From contig CAWGZM010000007.1 in the NCBI GenBank assembly GCA_963827065.1, positions 310,001 to 374,000 of the forward strand: 64,000 nucleotides of DNA. The letters are read 5' to 3'. The stretch is from JACVRW01 sp963827065 (GTDB taxonomy: Bacteria > Actinomycetota > Thermoleophilia > Solirubrobacterales > Thermoleophilaceae). Under the pieces are notes generated by a model. It had not been told where the DNA came from and ran no database searches. It was given only the letters and a program-made list of their open reading frames with translations. Position 1 is the stretch's first letter; every line of letters starts with the position of its first letter. A program made the position numbers and the translations under genes. Positions 9,866 through 18,464 of this stretch are shown here, piece after piece.

Positions 9866-11224
9866 CTAGGCAGACTTCTGCGCGGCGGCGTCGCTTCGCA
9901 GCCGCTCCGGCGAGCGGCAGGCCGCGGCCAGCACCAGCGCCAGCGCCATCGGCGCGGCGTAGCCGATCGCGCCGTTCACCACGGCGTATACCGCGACCGG
10001 TATCAAGAGGATCGGGTTCAACCCACCTCTGAACAGGGCGAACCACAGGAGCAGCCAGGCCACGAGCGCGATCGCCCCCAGCTCGACAAGGATCTCCACG
10101 ATGTCGCTGTGGCCGATGAGTGCCTGGCCGAGCTCCCTTTCGACCGCGATGGGGATCGAGTCGGGACCGGTCCCTATGAGCCACGTGCCCGGGCCCGGCG
10201 ACCACCAGCTGTCGAGCGCCACGCCCCAGATGTCGCTGCGCTGGTTGCTGAGCCCTTGGAAGCTCGCTCCACTCTCGACCTCCGAGGAAAGGCGCTCCGT
10301 GATCGCCGCCTGCGCGCCCGTCGCGAGGGCGACGGTTGCAACCAGCGCCACGACGGCGAGTGCGCGCCCGCTGAACCGCGACTGGTAGAGCATCACGATC
10401 AGGATCAAGGCGATCCCGACCAGCGCGGAACGAACGCCGGTCATGAGCGCCGGCAGCACGCCAAGGGCAAACAGTCCTGCGCGCGGGAGCACGCGCTCGG
10501 TCATCGTCAGCCCCGCGGCGGCCATGACCACGGCGAGCAGAGCGAGCTCATGCGGGATCTCGGGCCCGAACCCGATCTTCTCGCCGACTCCGTAGCGGTA
10601 GCCCTGCTCACCGAGCCCCGCGGTGACGATAAGAAGGTGCACCGTCAGAGCAGCGAGCCCGCTCGCGACGACGATGTTGCGGACCTGCGGGAGGACCTCC
10701 TGGCCGCGCTTGCTCAAGACCGCCGCCGCGAGTATCGGGAAGATCAGGAACTTGGCGAGTTTCTGAAACTGCTCGAGGTCCGTGGCCCCGGCAGCGTGGG
10801 CAATGATGACGCCGGCGAACACAGCCGCGCTGACGGGCCCCAGCACCCTCGTATAGCGCAAGGGAACCGAGAGAGCGAGCACGCCGATCGCGGCGGCGCC
10901 CACGACGAACGTGCGTGTGAGCGGCGGGATGAACGCGTCGAACACGAGCAGCCACGGCACGAGTGCCAGGAGGAACTGGACCACGCCGAGCAGGGAGATG
11001 CGGGTGGCGACCGCAAAGAGGGCGAGAGCCGCCGCCAGCGACAGACCGGCGACCGGCCAGCGCGCGCCGACGGCGCCGACGGCTACCGCCGCACCGGCGG
11101 CGGCGACAAGAGGGAGCGTTCCGCCGCCCGGCGGTGCCCAGGACGGGCCGGACGCGCCGAGCAGCCTCTGCCCACGCGCGCTAAGAAAGCGAATCCGCTC
11201 CACAGAAAGGGAACGGACACACAC
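9866..11224 (-). CDS. Wzy/O-antigen-ligase-like polytopic membrane protein
   Basis: Protein of 452 residues with roughly ten or more hydrophobic segments spread over its length and a larger extracytoplasmic loop near residues 300-370. That loop carries ERLSSEVESG, QRSDIWGVALDSW and GHSDIVEILVELG, a pattern typical of O-antigen ligases and Wzy polymerases. It would polymerise or ligate lipid-linked repeat units on the outer face of the membrane. It is convergent with the acyltransferase gene (58 bp apart) and divergent from the GT4 gene. The 130-bp shared upstream region contains a perfect palindrome. Polymerase and ligase cannot be separated by sequence; polymerase is favoured by the Wzx, Wzz and WbaP genes nearby. 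Confidence 0.8.
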   Translation of the reverse strand: MCVRSLSVERIRFLSARGQRLLGASGPSWAPPGGGTLPLVAAAGAAVAVGAVGARWPVAGLSLAAALALFAVATRISLLGVVQFLLALVPWLLVFDAFIPPLTRTFVVGAAAIGVLALSVPLRYTRVLGPVSAAVFAGVIIAHAAGATDLEQFQKLAKFLIFPILAAAVLSKRGQEVLPQVRNIVVASGLAALTVHLLIVTAGLGEQGYRYGVGEKIGFGPEIPHELALLAVVMAAAGLTMTERVLPRAGLFALGVLPALMTGVRSALVGIALILIVMLYQSRFSGRALAVVALVATVALATGAQAAITERLSSEVESGASFQGLSNQRSDIWGVALDSWWSPGPGTWLIGTGPDSIPIAVERELGQALIGHSDIVEILVELGAIALVAWLLLWFALFRGGLNPILLIPVAVYAVVNGAIGYAAPMALALVLAAACRSPERLRSDAAAQKSA

Positions 11225-11254
11225 GGGACAAACTCGCGCACACGTGCGGTGCGC

Positions 11255-11276
11255 GACCTATACCAACGTATAGGTC
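11255..11276. promoter_or_regulatory. Perfect palindrome in a divergent promoter region
   Basis: Nine bases (GACCTATAC) are followed by CAAC and the exact reverse complement (GTATAGGTC). It lies between the divergent wzy-like and GT4 genes and is AT-richer than its surroundings. It could be an operator for a dimeric regulator or a hairpin in the GT4 leader. It has no T-run, so termination is less likely. Confidence 0.5.
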
Positions 11277-11354
11277 AGCCAAGCTCTGTGCCGACAGGAC
11301 CGTTGAGAGGGGAGATCCCGTTCGACGCTACACGTCACTCGTAACGGCACACCT

Positions 11355-12482
11355 TTGGCAACGACACCAAGCAGGGGCGCCCAGATCGCCCACGTAGGGC
11401 CGGACCCGAGCCGCATCGGTGGGATGGAGGCCGTGCTCCGCGATGTCCTCGCCTCCCCCCTTTCCACCAGGTACCGGCTCTACCTCATCACCAGCTACCG
11501 AAGCGAACGCCCGCTCGACCGCATCATTGTCTTCGCCAAGGCGCTCAGTTCGCTGGCGCGCTGGTGCCGCGGCGATGGGCAACGTCTCGTGCACGTCCAC
11601 ACTGCCGTGCGCGGCAGCATCTATCGCAAGTCCCTGTGCGTCGTAGTTGCGGCCCTGGCCGGCCGTCCGGTGGTACTTCAGCTGCACGCGGGAGGAGGCG
11701 ACATCGACGCCTTTGCGGCCCGGCTCGACCCGGTTCGGCGGGCCCTGCTCGGCGCGGCCATGCGCCGGGCCGATGTCGTGATCAGCGTCTCACGCGCGGG
11801 GGCGCGCCGCATCGAGGAGAACTTCGGCGTCAAGGACGTCCTCGTCGTGCCGAACCCCGCTCCCGCCGTGCCGCGCGTCAATGGCAACGGGCACGGCAAC
11901 GGGAACGGCAACGGCAACGGCAACGGCAGTCACCCTCAGGCGCTCTTTCTCGGCGGCTTCGCGAACCCGGCCAAAGGCGGGGACGTGCTGCTGCGCGCAC
12001 TCCCCGAGATCCTCGAAAGGCATCCGGACCTGCGCGTGACGCTTGCGGGCTCCGACACGCCGCCGGCCGAGGTAGAGGCCCTCCAGCGCCGTCATCCCGG
12101 CCTGCACTGGGCCGGCTGGCTAGAGCAGGGGGCCGCCCGCGAACAGCTTTCGAAGTGCGATGTCTTCGTGATGCCGTCCATCTCGGAAGGAATGCCCGTG
12201 GCCCTACTCGAGGCGATGGCGTACGCCCGTGCGATCGTCACAACGCCTGTGGGCGGGATACCGGACGTGGTCCGAGACGATGCCGAGGCGATCCTCGTTC
12301 CGACAAACGATGCGGCTGCGCTTTCGCACGGGGTGCTGCGTGCCATCGCCGACGACGAGCTCCGCGCCCGCCTTGGAAGCGCCGCGCAGATGCGCGTGGA
12401 GGAGGCCTTCAACCGGGACAGGATCTTTGATCGGATCGGGGCGATCTACGACGAGTTGCTGGAGAGGGACGCCGCCGCCTGA
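11355..12482 (+). CDS. GT4-family glycosyltransferase
   Basis: Retaining GT-B glycosyltransferase of 375 residues acting on nucleotide sugars in the cytoplasm. The N-terminal domain has the loop GPDPSRIGGMEAVLRD typical of GT4 acceptor domains. The C-terminal donor domain has LFLGGFANPAKGGDVLLRA, PSISEGMPVALLEAMA (the E-x7-E-type motif) and TPVGGIPDVV. The two domains are joined by an unusual Asn-Gly repeat linker at about residues 177-195. The start is TTG, placed where homology begins. The stop overlaps the start of the deacetylase gene by one base (TGATG). Sugar specificity is not readable from sequence. Confidence 0.87.
   Translation: MATTPSRGAQIAHVGPDPSRIGGMEAVLRDVLASPLSTRYRLYLITSYRSERPLDRIIVFAKALSSLARWCRGDGQRLVHVHTAVRGSIYRKSLCVVVAALAGRPVVLQLHAGGGDIDAFAARLDPVRRALLGAAMRRADVVISVSRAGARRIEENFGVKDVLVVPNPAPAVPRVNGNGHGNGNGNGNGNGSHPQALFLGGFANPAKGGDVLLRALPEILERHPDLRVTLAGSDTPPAEVEALQRRHPGLHWAGWLEQGAAREQLSKCDVFVMPSISEGMPVALLEAMAYARAIVTTPVGGIPDVVRDDAEAILVPTNDAAALSHGVLRAIADDELRARLGSAAQMRVEEAFNRDRIFDRIGAIYDELLERDAAA
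11883..11930 (+). repeat. Hexanucleotide repeat (GGCAAC)n inside the GT4 gene
   Basis: Eight consecutive six-base units, mostly GGCAAC with a few single-base variants, encode the Gly-Asn linker between the two glycosyltransferase domains. Because the unit is a multiple of three, slippage would change linker length without breaking the frame. Confidence 0.85.
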
Positions 12483-13306
12483 TGGCCGTTCGCACCCGAG
12501 GGCCGCTCTGCAACCGCAGCCGCGCCGCGGTCTTTCTCTGTTACCACTCGGTGGCCGACTGCGGCCCCCCTTTCACGTCGGTGACGGAGGAGGCGTTCGA
12601 GCGGCAGCTGAGCACGCTCAGGCAGCTGGGCTTCCGCTCCGGCCGGCACGACGAACTCGAGCGCCTCGCCCGCGGCGAGCGGGTGGATGAGCGGCTCGTC
12701 TTCCTGACCTTCGACGACGGGTACCTCGACAACCATGCGACAGCGCGGCCACTGCTCGAGGCCTACGGCTTCCACGGCCTGATCTTCCTCCTGCCGCCAC
12801 GAGTCGATCACGGTGGGCTCCTCGACTGGCCGCGCGTCGAGGAGCGTGTGGCCGCGTATCCGAGGGTGATGAGGTCGCTCAGCTGGCCGATGGTCGAATC
12901 GATGGCGGCGGACGGCCACGAATTCGGCAGTCACACCCTCAGCCATCCGGATCTGACCGAGCTCGGCGACGAGGAGCTCCGGCAGGAGCTGTTCGATTCG
13001 CGGGCGCGAATCATCGAGCGGCTCGGGCAGTGCGACTCGATCGCGTACCCGTTCGGCGCTTGGAGCGAGAGGGTCGCCGAGGCCGCGGCCGACGCCGGCT
13101 ATTCCTACGGCTTCACGCTGCCCGACGGGTCACAGCTGAGCGCGGATCGCCTCACGATCCCGCGGATCAGCGTCGACCATCGGGACGACGAGGCGCGCTT
13201 CCGGCGCAAGCTGGGCGCGGCCTACCGCGCGCTGTCCCTCTCTCCGTGCAGGCCGTTCGCCCGGCGCGTTCTCCGCCGAAGCCTCGCCCACGAGACACAG
13301 GCGTAG
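12482..13306 (+). CDS. Polysaccharide deacetylase (NodB/CE4 family)
   Basis: Metal-dependent deacetylase of 274 residues that would remove N- or O-acetyl groups from a sugar polymer or precursor. CE4 motif 1 is TFDDG (Asp78, Asp79) and motif 2 is HTLSHPD (His151, His155); these supply the catalytic base and metal ligands. Downstream motifs AYPFGAWS and a late RISVDH segment fit motifs 3-5. No signal peptide is seen, so the enzyme may act inside the cell or depend on another route. It is coupled to the GT4 gene by a one-base overlap. Its 3' end overlaps the convergent frameshifted gene by about 140 bp, probably because that gene's end is misread. Confidence 0.87.
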   Translation: MAVRTRGPLCNRSRAAVFLCYHSVADCGPPFTSVTEEAFERQLSTLRQLGFRSGRHDELERLARGERVDERLVFLTFDDGYLDNHATARPLLEAYGFHGLIFLLPPRVDHGGLLDWPRVEERVAAYPRVMRSLSWPMVESMAADGHEFGSHTLSHPDLTELGDEELRQELFDSRARIIERLGQCDSIAYPFGAWSERVAEAAADAGYSYGFTLPDGSQLSADRLTIPRISVDHRDDEARFRRKLGAAYRALSLSPCRPFARRVLRRSLAHETQA

Positions 13307-14407
13307 GGCGCCTCAGCCTCGCGGCGCCGCCCGCGGCGTCGCCCGTCCACGCCTCGACGAGCCAGCCGAGCTCGTACGGACGGCAGGTGCGGTTCACCTC
13401 GAGGATCCGGCCCGGCCCCTTGCGCTGCCGACCCAGCCGGCCCGCGAGCGCCGTGTTCGCGTACAGCCAGACCCTGTCGAGCGGACGCCTTCGCCTGATC
13501 GACCGGTACGTCATCCCCCGGTCGAGCGGCGCCATGTCCACTCCCAGCTCGTTTGCTCCGAACAACCACGGCACGCCGCGGTTCGCGGCGGACGCGTAGC
13601 GCTCGTCGCCGGAGACCTCGGTCAGCTCGAAGAGCGTCATCGGCGCCATGCCGTGCTGATGGACCGAGTAGACCTCGTAGCGCTCCACCACGTCGCCGCG
13701 CTCGGCGTCGTAGAGCCAGGGCCAACCACCGTCGGGCAGCTGCAGCTCCAGAAGGCGGTCGGCGGCCCTTCGCGCCGCCGGCAGCGCGCGGTCGTCCAAC
13801 CCCGGCGAGCCACCTCGGTGAGAGCCAGCACGGAGTAGATCTCGGTCGCGAAGTTCGGGAAGCGGCGGCGAACGCCGGGCGCACCGAAATGGCGGAAGAG
13901 CCCGCTCGGCCGCTGATTGGCGAGGAGCTGATCCAGGGCCTGTTGCAGCTGCGTTCGCCCGGCCTCGCTCACCTCCGCGTTGAGCGCGAGCCCCGTCACG
14001 ATCCAGGCGAGCTCGAGTCCCTCACGCGCGGCGAGGCCGTCGTGCGCGCGCAGCGACTCGTCAAGGGAGGCGATCAGCCGCTCCGCCGAGTCCGTGCCGG
14101 CGCGGGACTCGACCCACAGCAGCAGCCCGAAGTCGCCGGGTGTGACCTCCGGCCGGCCAAGCGCCCGGTCGACCGCCCGCCGCAGGCGTTCCGGCTCGAT
14201 GGGGACCGGCACACCGGCCTGCTGAGCGCGCAACAGCCCGAGCAGGACGATCAGCGTGTAGCGGATCGACTCCCCACGCGGCTCCGCCTCACCCTCGACC
14301 AGCTCCCAGCAGAAGAGGTCCGACGGCAGCAGCATCCGCGGCAAGGCGGCAAGCGCGGGATCTACAAGCTGTTCCGCCTGAGGGCGACTGGTCGTCGGGC
14401 CGGTCAT
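13167..14407 (-). pseudogene. Alpha/alpha-toroid-like protein, split by a frameshift
   Basis: The frame from 14407 (MTGPTTSRPQ) and the frame opening at 13799 (TTG GAC GAC) read as one protein if a single G is added to the GGGG run near 13800. The joined sequence has repeated helical pairs with motifs such as LLELQLPDGGWPW and GLFRHFGAPG, resembling the alpha/alpha barrel of terpene cyclases, prenyltransferases or polysaccharide-processing enzymes. About 370 plausible residues result. The last 45 residues overlap the deacetylase gene, are low-complexity and probably not real; another frame has a stop near 13314. It is divergent from the ATP-grasp fusion gene. The catalytic role is not recognised. 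Confidence 0.55.
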
Positions 14408-14499
14408 AGAGCGGCAGAATGGTACTCGCCCGTCGCAAGACCTCTTCCCCTTCAAACGTTGAGCTAGATGAGGTCATCGACGATGCACGCACTCTCATA

Positions 14500-16851
14500 A
14501 TGCCCCCTGTCCGCGCGATCATCCTGGAAGGTGCCGACGGCGGGTACGCGTCCGCACGCGCGCTGCGCCGCCGTGGCGTCCCGGTCACCATGATCAGCAA
14601 GGGCTGGGTCACGCGAGCCCGCGGCATCGACGGGCGCCGCGCGACCAAGCGCGACGAGTGGCTGGCCGAGCTGAACGACGTCGCCTCGCTGGGTGACGCC
14701 GTGCTGATACCGGCCTCCGATCCGGCGGTCGAGTTCGTCTCACAGGACCGCGATCTCATTCCGGCGAACGTGCGCTCCTTCGAGGGACCGCACAGCGCCC
14801 ACTTCAAGCTCATGGACAAGGCGTCCCTGTATTCGATCGCGGCGCAGGCCGGCGTGCGGACGCCGGTGGTGAAGCAGCTGTCAAGCCGCGACGAGCTCAA
14901 CGCGGTCGCGGAGAGCGCCGTCTATCCGTCGCTCTTGAAGCCGACGCTCTCGCACCGCTACCGCGAGCTCTTCGGGCACCACCGCAACATCCTCGTGAAC
15001 GACCCCGACGAGCTCAAGACCGCCGCAACTCCGGCGCTCGACGCGGGACTCGAGTGGCTCGTGACCGAGCTCATCCCCGGGCCCGAGACCAATCTCTTCG
15101 GCGCGGTCACGATCCGCTTGGGGGACGGCTCGTTCGCACTTGCCTACACGCGCCGCAAGCTGCGGCAACACCCGCCCTACTTCGGGGCGGGCTCGGTCCT
15201 CGAGACGGTCCCCGCGGAGGGGGCGATGGAGATGGCGCGGCAATTGCTGGACGCCGCCGACTTCGTCGGGTTCTCGAGCTTGGAGGCCAAGCAGCACGCG
15301 GTCACCGGCGAGCACGTGCTCATGGAGGTCAACGTCCGGATCCCGCAGAACGTCGGCCTGGGCGAGGCCGCCGGCGTCGATCCTTCCTGGCGGCTGTACG
15401 CCACCCTCGCCGACATCCCGCTGGCGCCGCAGCGGCCCCAGCGCAACGGCGTCAAGGTGATCGTCCCCAGCCTCGAGCTGATGGCGGCTCCGGCCTACGT
15501 CCGCGCAGGCGACATGACGGTCGGCGACGTCCTTCGGTCATACCGGGGCGTCCGCACCATCAGCGGCCTGACCTTGGCGGACCCCGTGCCGCTCGCGGCG
15601 TTCGTGGGCGGTCGCTTGTTCAACGGCGTCAAGGCGCGCGCCAAGTCACGACGTGCCGCGAAGGAGCAGGCCGACGCTACGCCCTTCCGGCCGGGCACCG
15701 CCCTCAAGCGAATGCTGCCGGTCTCGGCGCGGCCGATGGCAAAGCGCGTCTACTACCGCGCGGTCGGCTCCGGGCGCCGCCGGAGCATGCTCGCCGAAGA
15801 GCTTCGCCACGAGGCGGTCGGGAGCCGGCGCCTCGGATCCCCCCTGTACGGCTCACTGCTCGAGCGGGTTGCCGACGACGTCGAGGCCAAGGGCCCGTCC
15901 TGGCAACTGCTGGACGAGAAGTGGCCGGCCTGCCGCCCGGTGTCGGTCCGGCTCATGGGCGGGGTCCACCGGCTCGTGCTGGAAGGCGCCGCGCCGGACC
16001 TGGCCGGCTTCTACCCCTCGGCCGGCGGAACCGATTCCGGCGATCCGTGGCCCGCGTTCAGGGAGACGCTCGCCACCCACCGCGAGCGACTGCTGGGGCT
16101 GCTCGACCACCCGGTGCAGACGAACGAGATCGCGCGCTGCTCCGCGCTTCTGGGCGCCTTTCTGACGGTGTCCCACGAGACGGGCCTGCCGCTGCGCCTC
16201 CTCGAGGTAGGGTCGAGCGCCGGTCTGCTGCTGCGCTGGCCCGAGTACCACTACGTCGAGCGCGACCTGACCTGGGGTGACCCGCAGTCCCCGGCCCGCC
16301 TCGAGGGCGCGTTCGCAGAGGGTCGCCCGCCCTTCGACTTCCCCGCCACTGTCGTCGAGCGCCGCGGATGCGATGCAGCTCCCCTCGACCCGACCTCGGC
16401 CGAGGACCGGCTAACGCTCATGTCGTACGTGTGGGCCGATGAGACTTGGCGCTTCGAGCTTCTGAGGGCGGCCCTCGACGTCGCGCAGAACGTTCCCGTC
16501 CCGGTCGAAGGTGCAGACGCCTGCGACTGGATCGAGGAGGCGCTGGCGGACCCATCGCCCGACACCGCGACGGTCGTGTTCCACTCGCTCTTCATCCATT
16601 TCCTCGACGAGAAGCAGCGGGCTCGCTTCGAGACCGCCCTGAAGGACGCCGGCCGCAGAGCCACGAAGCGAGCACCGCTCGCCCGCGTGAGCCTCGAGTG
16701 GCCCAGGGCCGGCGGCCAGCCGGAACTGCTCCTCACCACCTGGCCCGGATCGACGCGCCGGCTGGCGACCACGGACGACCGCGGCCGCGAGATCCACTGG
16801 GCGACGCAGTCCAACCGCGCCGCCGCGCCGTCGGTCGCCCGCGCCGCCTAG
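14500..16851 (+). CDS. ATP-grasp domain fused to DUF2332
   Basis: A single uninterrupted protein of 783 residues with two parts. Residues about 1-400 are an ATP-grasp ligase-like domain: an opening VRAIILEGADGGYASARALRRRG strand-loop-helix, a Lys in LLKPTLSHRY, an acidic EWLVTELIPG segment and the metal-binding MEVNVRIPQN region. Residues about 430-783 match DUF2332: LAEELRHEAV, RLGSPLYGSLLERVADDVE, RCSALLGAFL, LLEVGSSAGLLLRW and VFHSLFIHFL. The DUF2332 half has a nucleotide- or SAM-fold-like glycine motif (VGSSAGL). Such ATP-grasp proteins usually join an acid to an amine; the substrate here is unknown. An in-frame ATG-like start at 14419 exists, but 14500 precedes the first strand directly. 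Confidence 0.75.
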   Translation: MPPVRAIILEGADGGYASARALRRRGVPVTMISKGWVTRARGIDGRRATKRDEWLAELNDVASLGDAVLIPASDPAVEFVSQDRDLIPANVRSFEGPHSAHFKLMDKASLYSIAAQAGVRTPVVKQLSSRDELNAVAESAVYPSLLKPTLSHRYRELFGHHRNILVNDPDELKTAATPALDAGLEWLVTELIPGPETNLFGAVTIRLGDGSFALAYTRRKLRQHPPYFGAGSVLETVPAEGAMEMARQLLDAADFVGFSSLEAKQHAVTGEHVLMEVNVRIPQNVGLGEAAGVDPSWRLYATLADIPLAPQRPQRNGVKVIVPSLELMAAPAYVRAGDMTVGDVLRSYRGVRTISGLTLADPVPLAAFVGGRLFNGVKARAKSRRAAKEQADATPFRPGTALKRMLPVSARPMAKRVYYRAVGSGRRRSMLAEELRHEAVGSRRLGSPLYGSLLERVADDVEAKGPSWQLLDEKWPACRPVSVRLMGGVHRLVLEGAAPDLAGFYPSAGGTDSGDPWPAFRETLATHRERLLGLLDHPVQTNEIARCSALLGAFLTVSHETGLPLRLLEVGSSAGLLLRWPEYHYVERDLTWGDPQSPARLEGAFAEGRPPFDFPATVVERRGCDAAPLDPTSAEDRLTLMSYVWADETWRFELLRAALDVAQNVPVPVEGADACDWIEEALADPSPDTATVVFHSLFIHFLDEKQRARFETALKDAGRRATKRAPLARVSLEWPRAGGQPELLLTTWPGSTRRLATTDDRGREIHWATQSNRAAAPSVARAA

Positions 16852-16882
16852 AGGCGGCCGCGCGCCCCCGTCAAGGACGCAC

Positions 16883-16905
16883 TTGCCCGCACTATGTGCG
16901 GGCAA
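16883..16905. terminator. Hairpin after the ATP-grasp-DUF2332 gene
   Basis: Perfect ten-base stem (TTGCCCGCAC / GTGCGGGCAA) with a three-base loop, 31 bp after the stop codon. There is no T-run on either side, so it would be a GC-rich actinobacterial-type terminator or mRNA-stability hairpin. Confidence 0.6.
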
Positions 16906-16959
16906 TCGATCAACCCCGCTTTTCGGCGGCCTTGCTACCCAGAAAGTGTGGCCCTCTCG

Positions 16960-17200
16960 GTCTGCGAGAGCGAGCGCCAGCGTGAGCTCGCCGTGGGGGA
17001 ACGGAGCTGGAGTGGGACGGCGTAGCCGAGGTGGTTCGTGTCCGGGCGACCCCGCCCGGGGACGACCTGCTCGACCGTCGATTTCTCGCGCAGGGCGTCG
17101 ATCACGTGCCAGGCGTAGATGTCGAGGTTGGCGATACGCGGCGCGAGGCCGCGCGGGTCGAGGATCACGCGGGCGACGCTGATCGGCGACTCGAGGAGGT
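16960..17200 (-). pseudogene. Relic of an XRE/MmyB-type transcriptional regulator
   Basis: About 75 codons on the minus strand read LLESPISVARVILDPRG, then LAPRIANLD and AVPLQLRSP. This resembles the C-terminal ligand-binding (MmyB-like) domain of XRE-family regulators. After RSP the frame must shift by one base, near a CCCCC run, to continue as PHGELTL, as expected for this domain. The N-terminal helix-turn-helix and most of the ligand domain are absent. No start codon with a ribosome site was found. The rest of 16852-17333 holds only the hairpin and nothing else recognisable. Confidence 0.45.
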
Positions 17201-17333
17201 CACGCCCCTACGAGCGGTTCATCGCCTCCGGCCATTATCAATTCCGGCGCCGCGACGACGCCGAGCGGCTAAGCGAGCGGCGGCGATGATGGGCTTCGCG
17301 CGAAACGGAAGCGGGAGCAGTCAGACTTGCCCG

Positions 17334-18410
17334 ATGGGCAAGCTCGCCGCCGACTCCGTGAAGCCGATTCGGATCTGGCTTGTGGGGTTTGGCACGGTGG
17401 GCAGGTGGCTGGCCCGTGCCCTCGACTCCCAGTCGGAACGTCTCGCCCGCAGCTACGGCATCGGTGTGGCGGTCGTCGGTCTGGCCAACCAGCGAGACGG
17501 ATTCATCTACGACCCGAACGGGCTCGACCTCACCTCGGTCCTCGAGCTGGCCTCGGGCGGCGGCTCGATCGCGGAGCACCCTGGCGTCCGCTGTTGGCCG
17601 AGCACCATCGAGGGTCTCCGGGCGACGGAGGCTGACCTTCTCGTCGAGGTGGCGTCGAGTCCTTCCAGCGACGGAGAGCCCGGCTTCGCGCACATGCGCG
17701 AAGCGCTGGAGCGTGGCATCCCGGTGGTGACCTCCAACAAGTGGCCTGTCGCCTTGCACGGGGTCGAGCTCGCGCAGCGGGCACGCAGCCAGGGCGTCGC
17801 GTTTCGCGCCGAGTCCACTGTCATGTCAGGAACGCCGGTGCTCAGTGCGCTGGTCGACGGTCTCGCGGGAACAGTCCCGGTCGCCCTTCGGGGCGTGCTC
17901 AATGCGACCGCCAACTTCGTTCTCACGGAGATGACGGCGGGCCTGTCCTACGAGCGCGCGCTGTCCAAGGCACAGCGTGCCGGGCTTGCCGAGCGCGATC
18001 CGAGCGCGGACGTCGAGGGCCACGACGCGGTGGCGAAGGTGATGATCCTGTCGGCGCTTGTGTTCGGCAGGCAACTCCGACGCGAGCAGGTCGCGTGTCG
18101 CGGCGTAACCGACCTTGATAGAGCGGCGCTCGACCGGGCGGCGTCGAGCGGCGGGCGAATCAAGCATGTCGCGACGCTCGAGTTCGTGGAGCCCGATGGG
18201 GTCGGGGAGGTCACCGCTCGAGTTGAGCCAGAGCTCGTTGGTCGCGAGGATCTCCTGGCCAGCATCGACGGGACGACGAACGCCCTCGTGTTTCAGGCAA
18301 GCCCGATCGGACAGGTCGCGATCATCGGACCGGGCGCCGGACCGCAGCTTGCCGGGCAAGGAACGTTCAGCGACCTCATTGCCGTCGCGCGATCGCGTCC
18401 AGCAACCTGA
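17334..18410 (+). CDS. Homoserine dehydrogenase (short form, no ACT domain)
   Basis: NAD(P)-dependent oxidoreductase of 358 residues that would reduce aspartate semialdehyde to homoserine for threonine and methionine synthesis. The Rossmann motif GFGTVGRW lies near residues 18-25. The catalytic domain carries GVLNATANFVLTEM and the conserved ERDPSADVEGHDAVAKVMIL block. It lacks the C-terminal ACT domain of regulated homoserine dehydrogenases, so feedback by threonine is unlikely. The ATG at 17334 was chosen; ATGs near 17286 and an open frame back to 17031 add non-conserved sequence. No thrB, thrC or aspartokinase gene lies nearby, suggesting a second copy or a specialised pathway. Confidence 0.8.
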   Translation: MGKLAADSVKPIRIWLVGFGTVGRWLARALDSQSERLARSYGIGVAVVGLANQRDGFIYDPNGLDLTSVLELASGGGSIAEHPGVRCWPSTIEGLRATEADLLVEVASSPSSDGEPGFAHMREALERGIPVVTSNKWPVALHGVELAQRARSQGVAFRAESTVMSGTPVLSALVDGLAGTVPVALRGVLNATANFVLTEMTAGLSYERALSKAQRAGLAERDPSADVEGHDAVAKVMILSALVFGRQLRREQVACRGVTDLDRAALDRAASSGGRIKHVATLEFVEPDGVGEVTARVEPELVGREDLLASIDGTTNALVFQASPIGQVAIIGPGAGPQLAGQGTFSDLIAVARSRPAT

Positions 18411-18464
18411 TCCGCCCACAGCAGCCGCCACCGTCACCGCGTTGGAAGAGCCGCGGAAACGCGC

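Noticed and set aside
9773..11344. Plus-strand open frame of 523 codons opposite the wzy-like gene
   Set aside because: Hydrophilic, Arg/Asp/His-rich shadow of a membrane-protein gene whose minus-strand frame has clear hydrophobic segments.
15054..16280. Out-of-frame open reading frame inside the ATP-grasp-DUF2332 gene
   Set aside because: Arg/Gly/Ala-rich shadow frame; the overlapping frame has all domain motifs.
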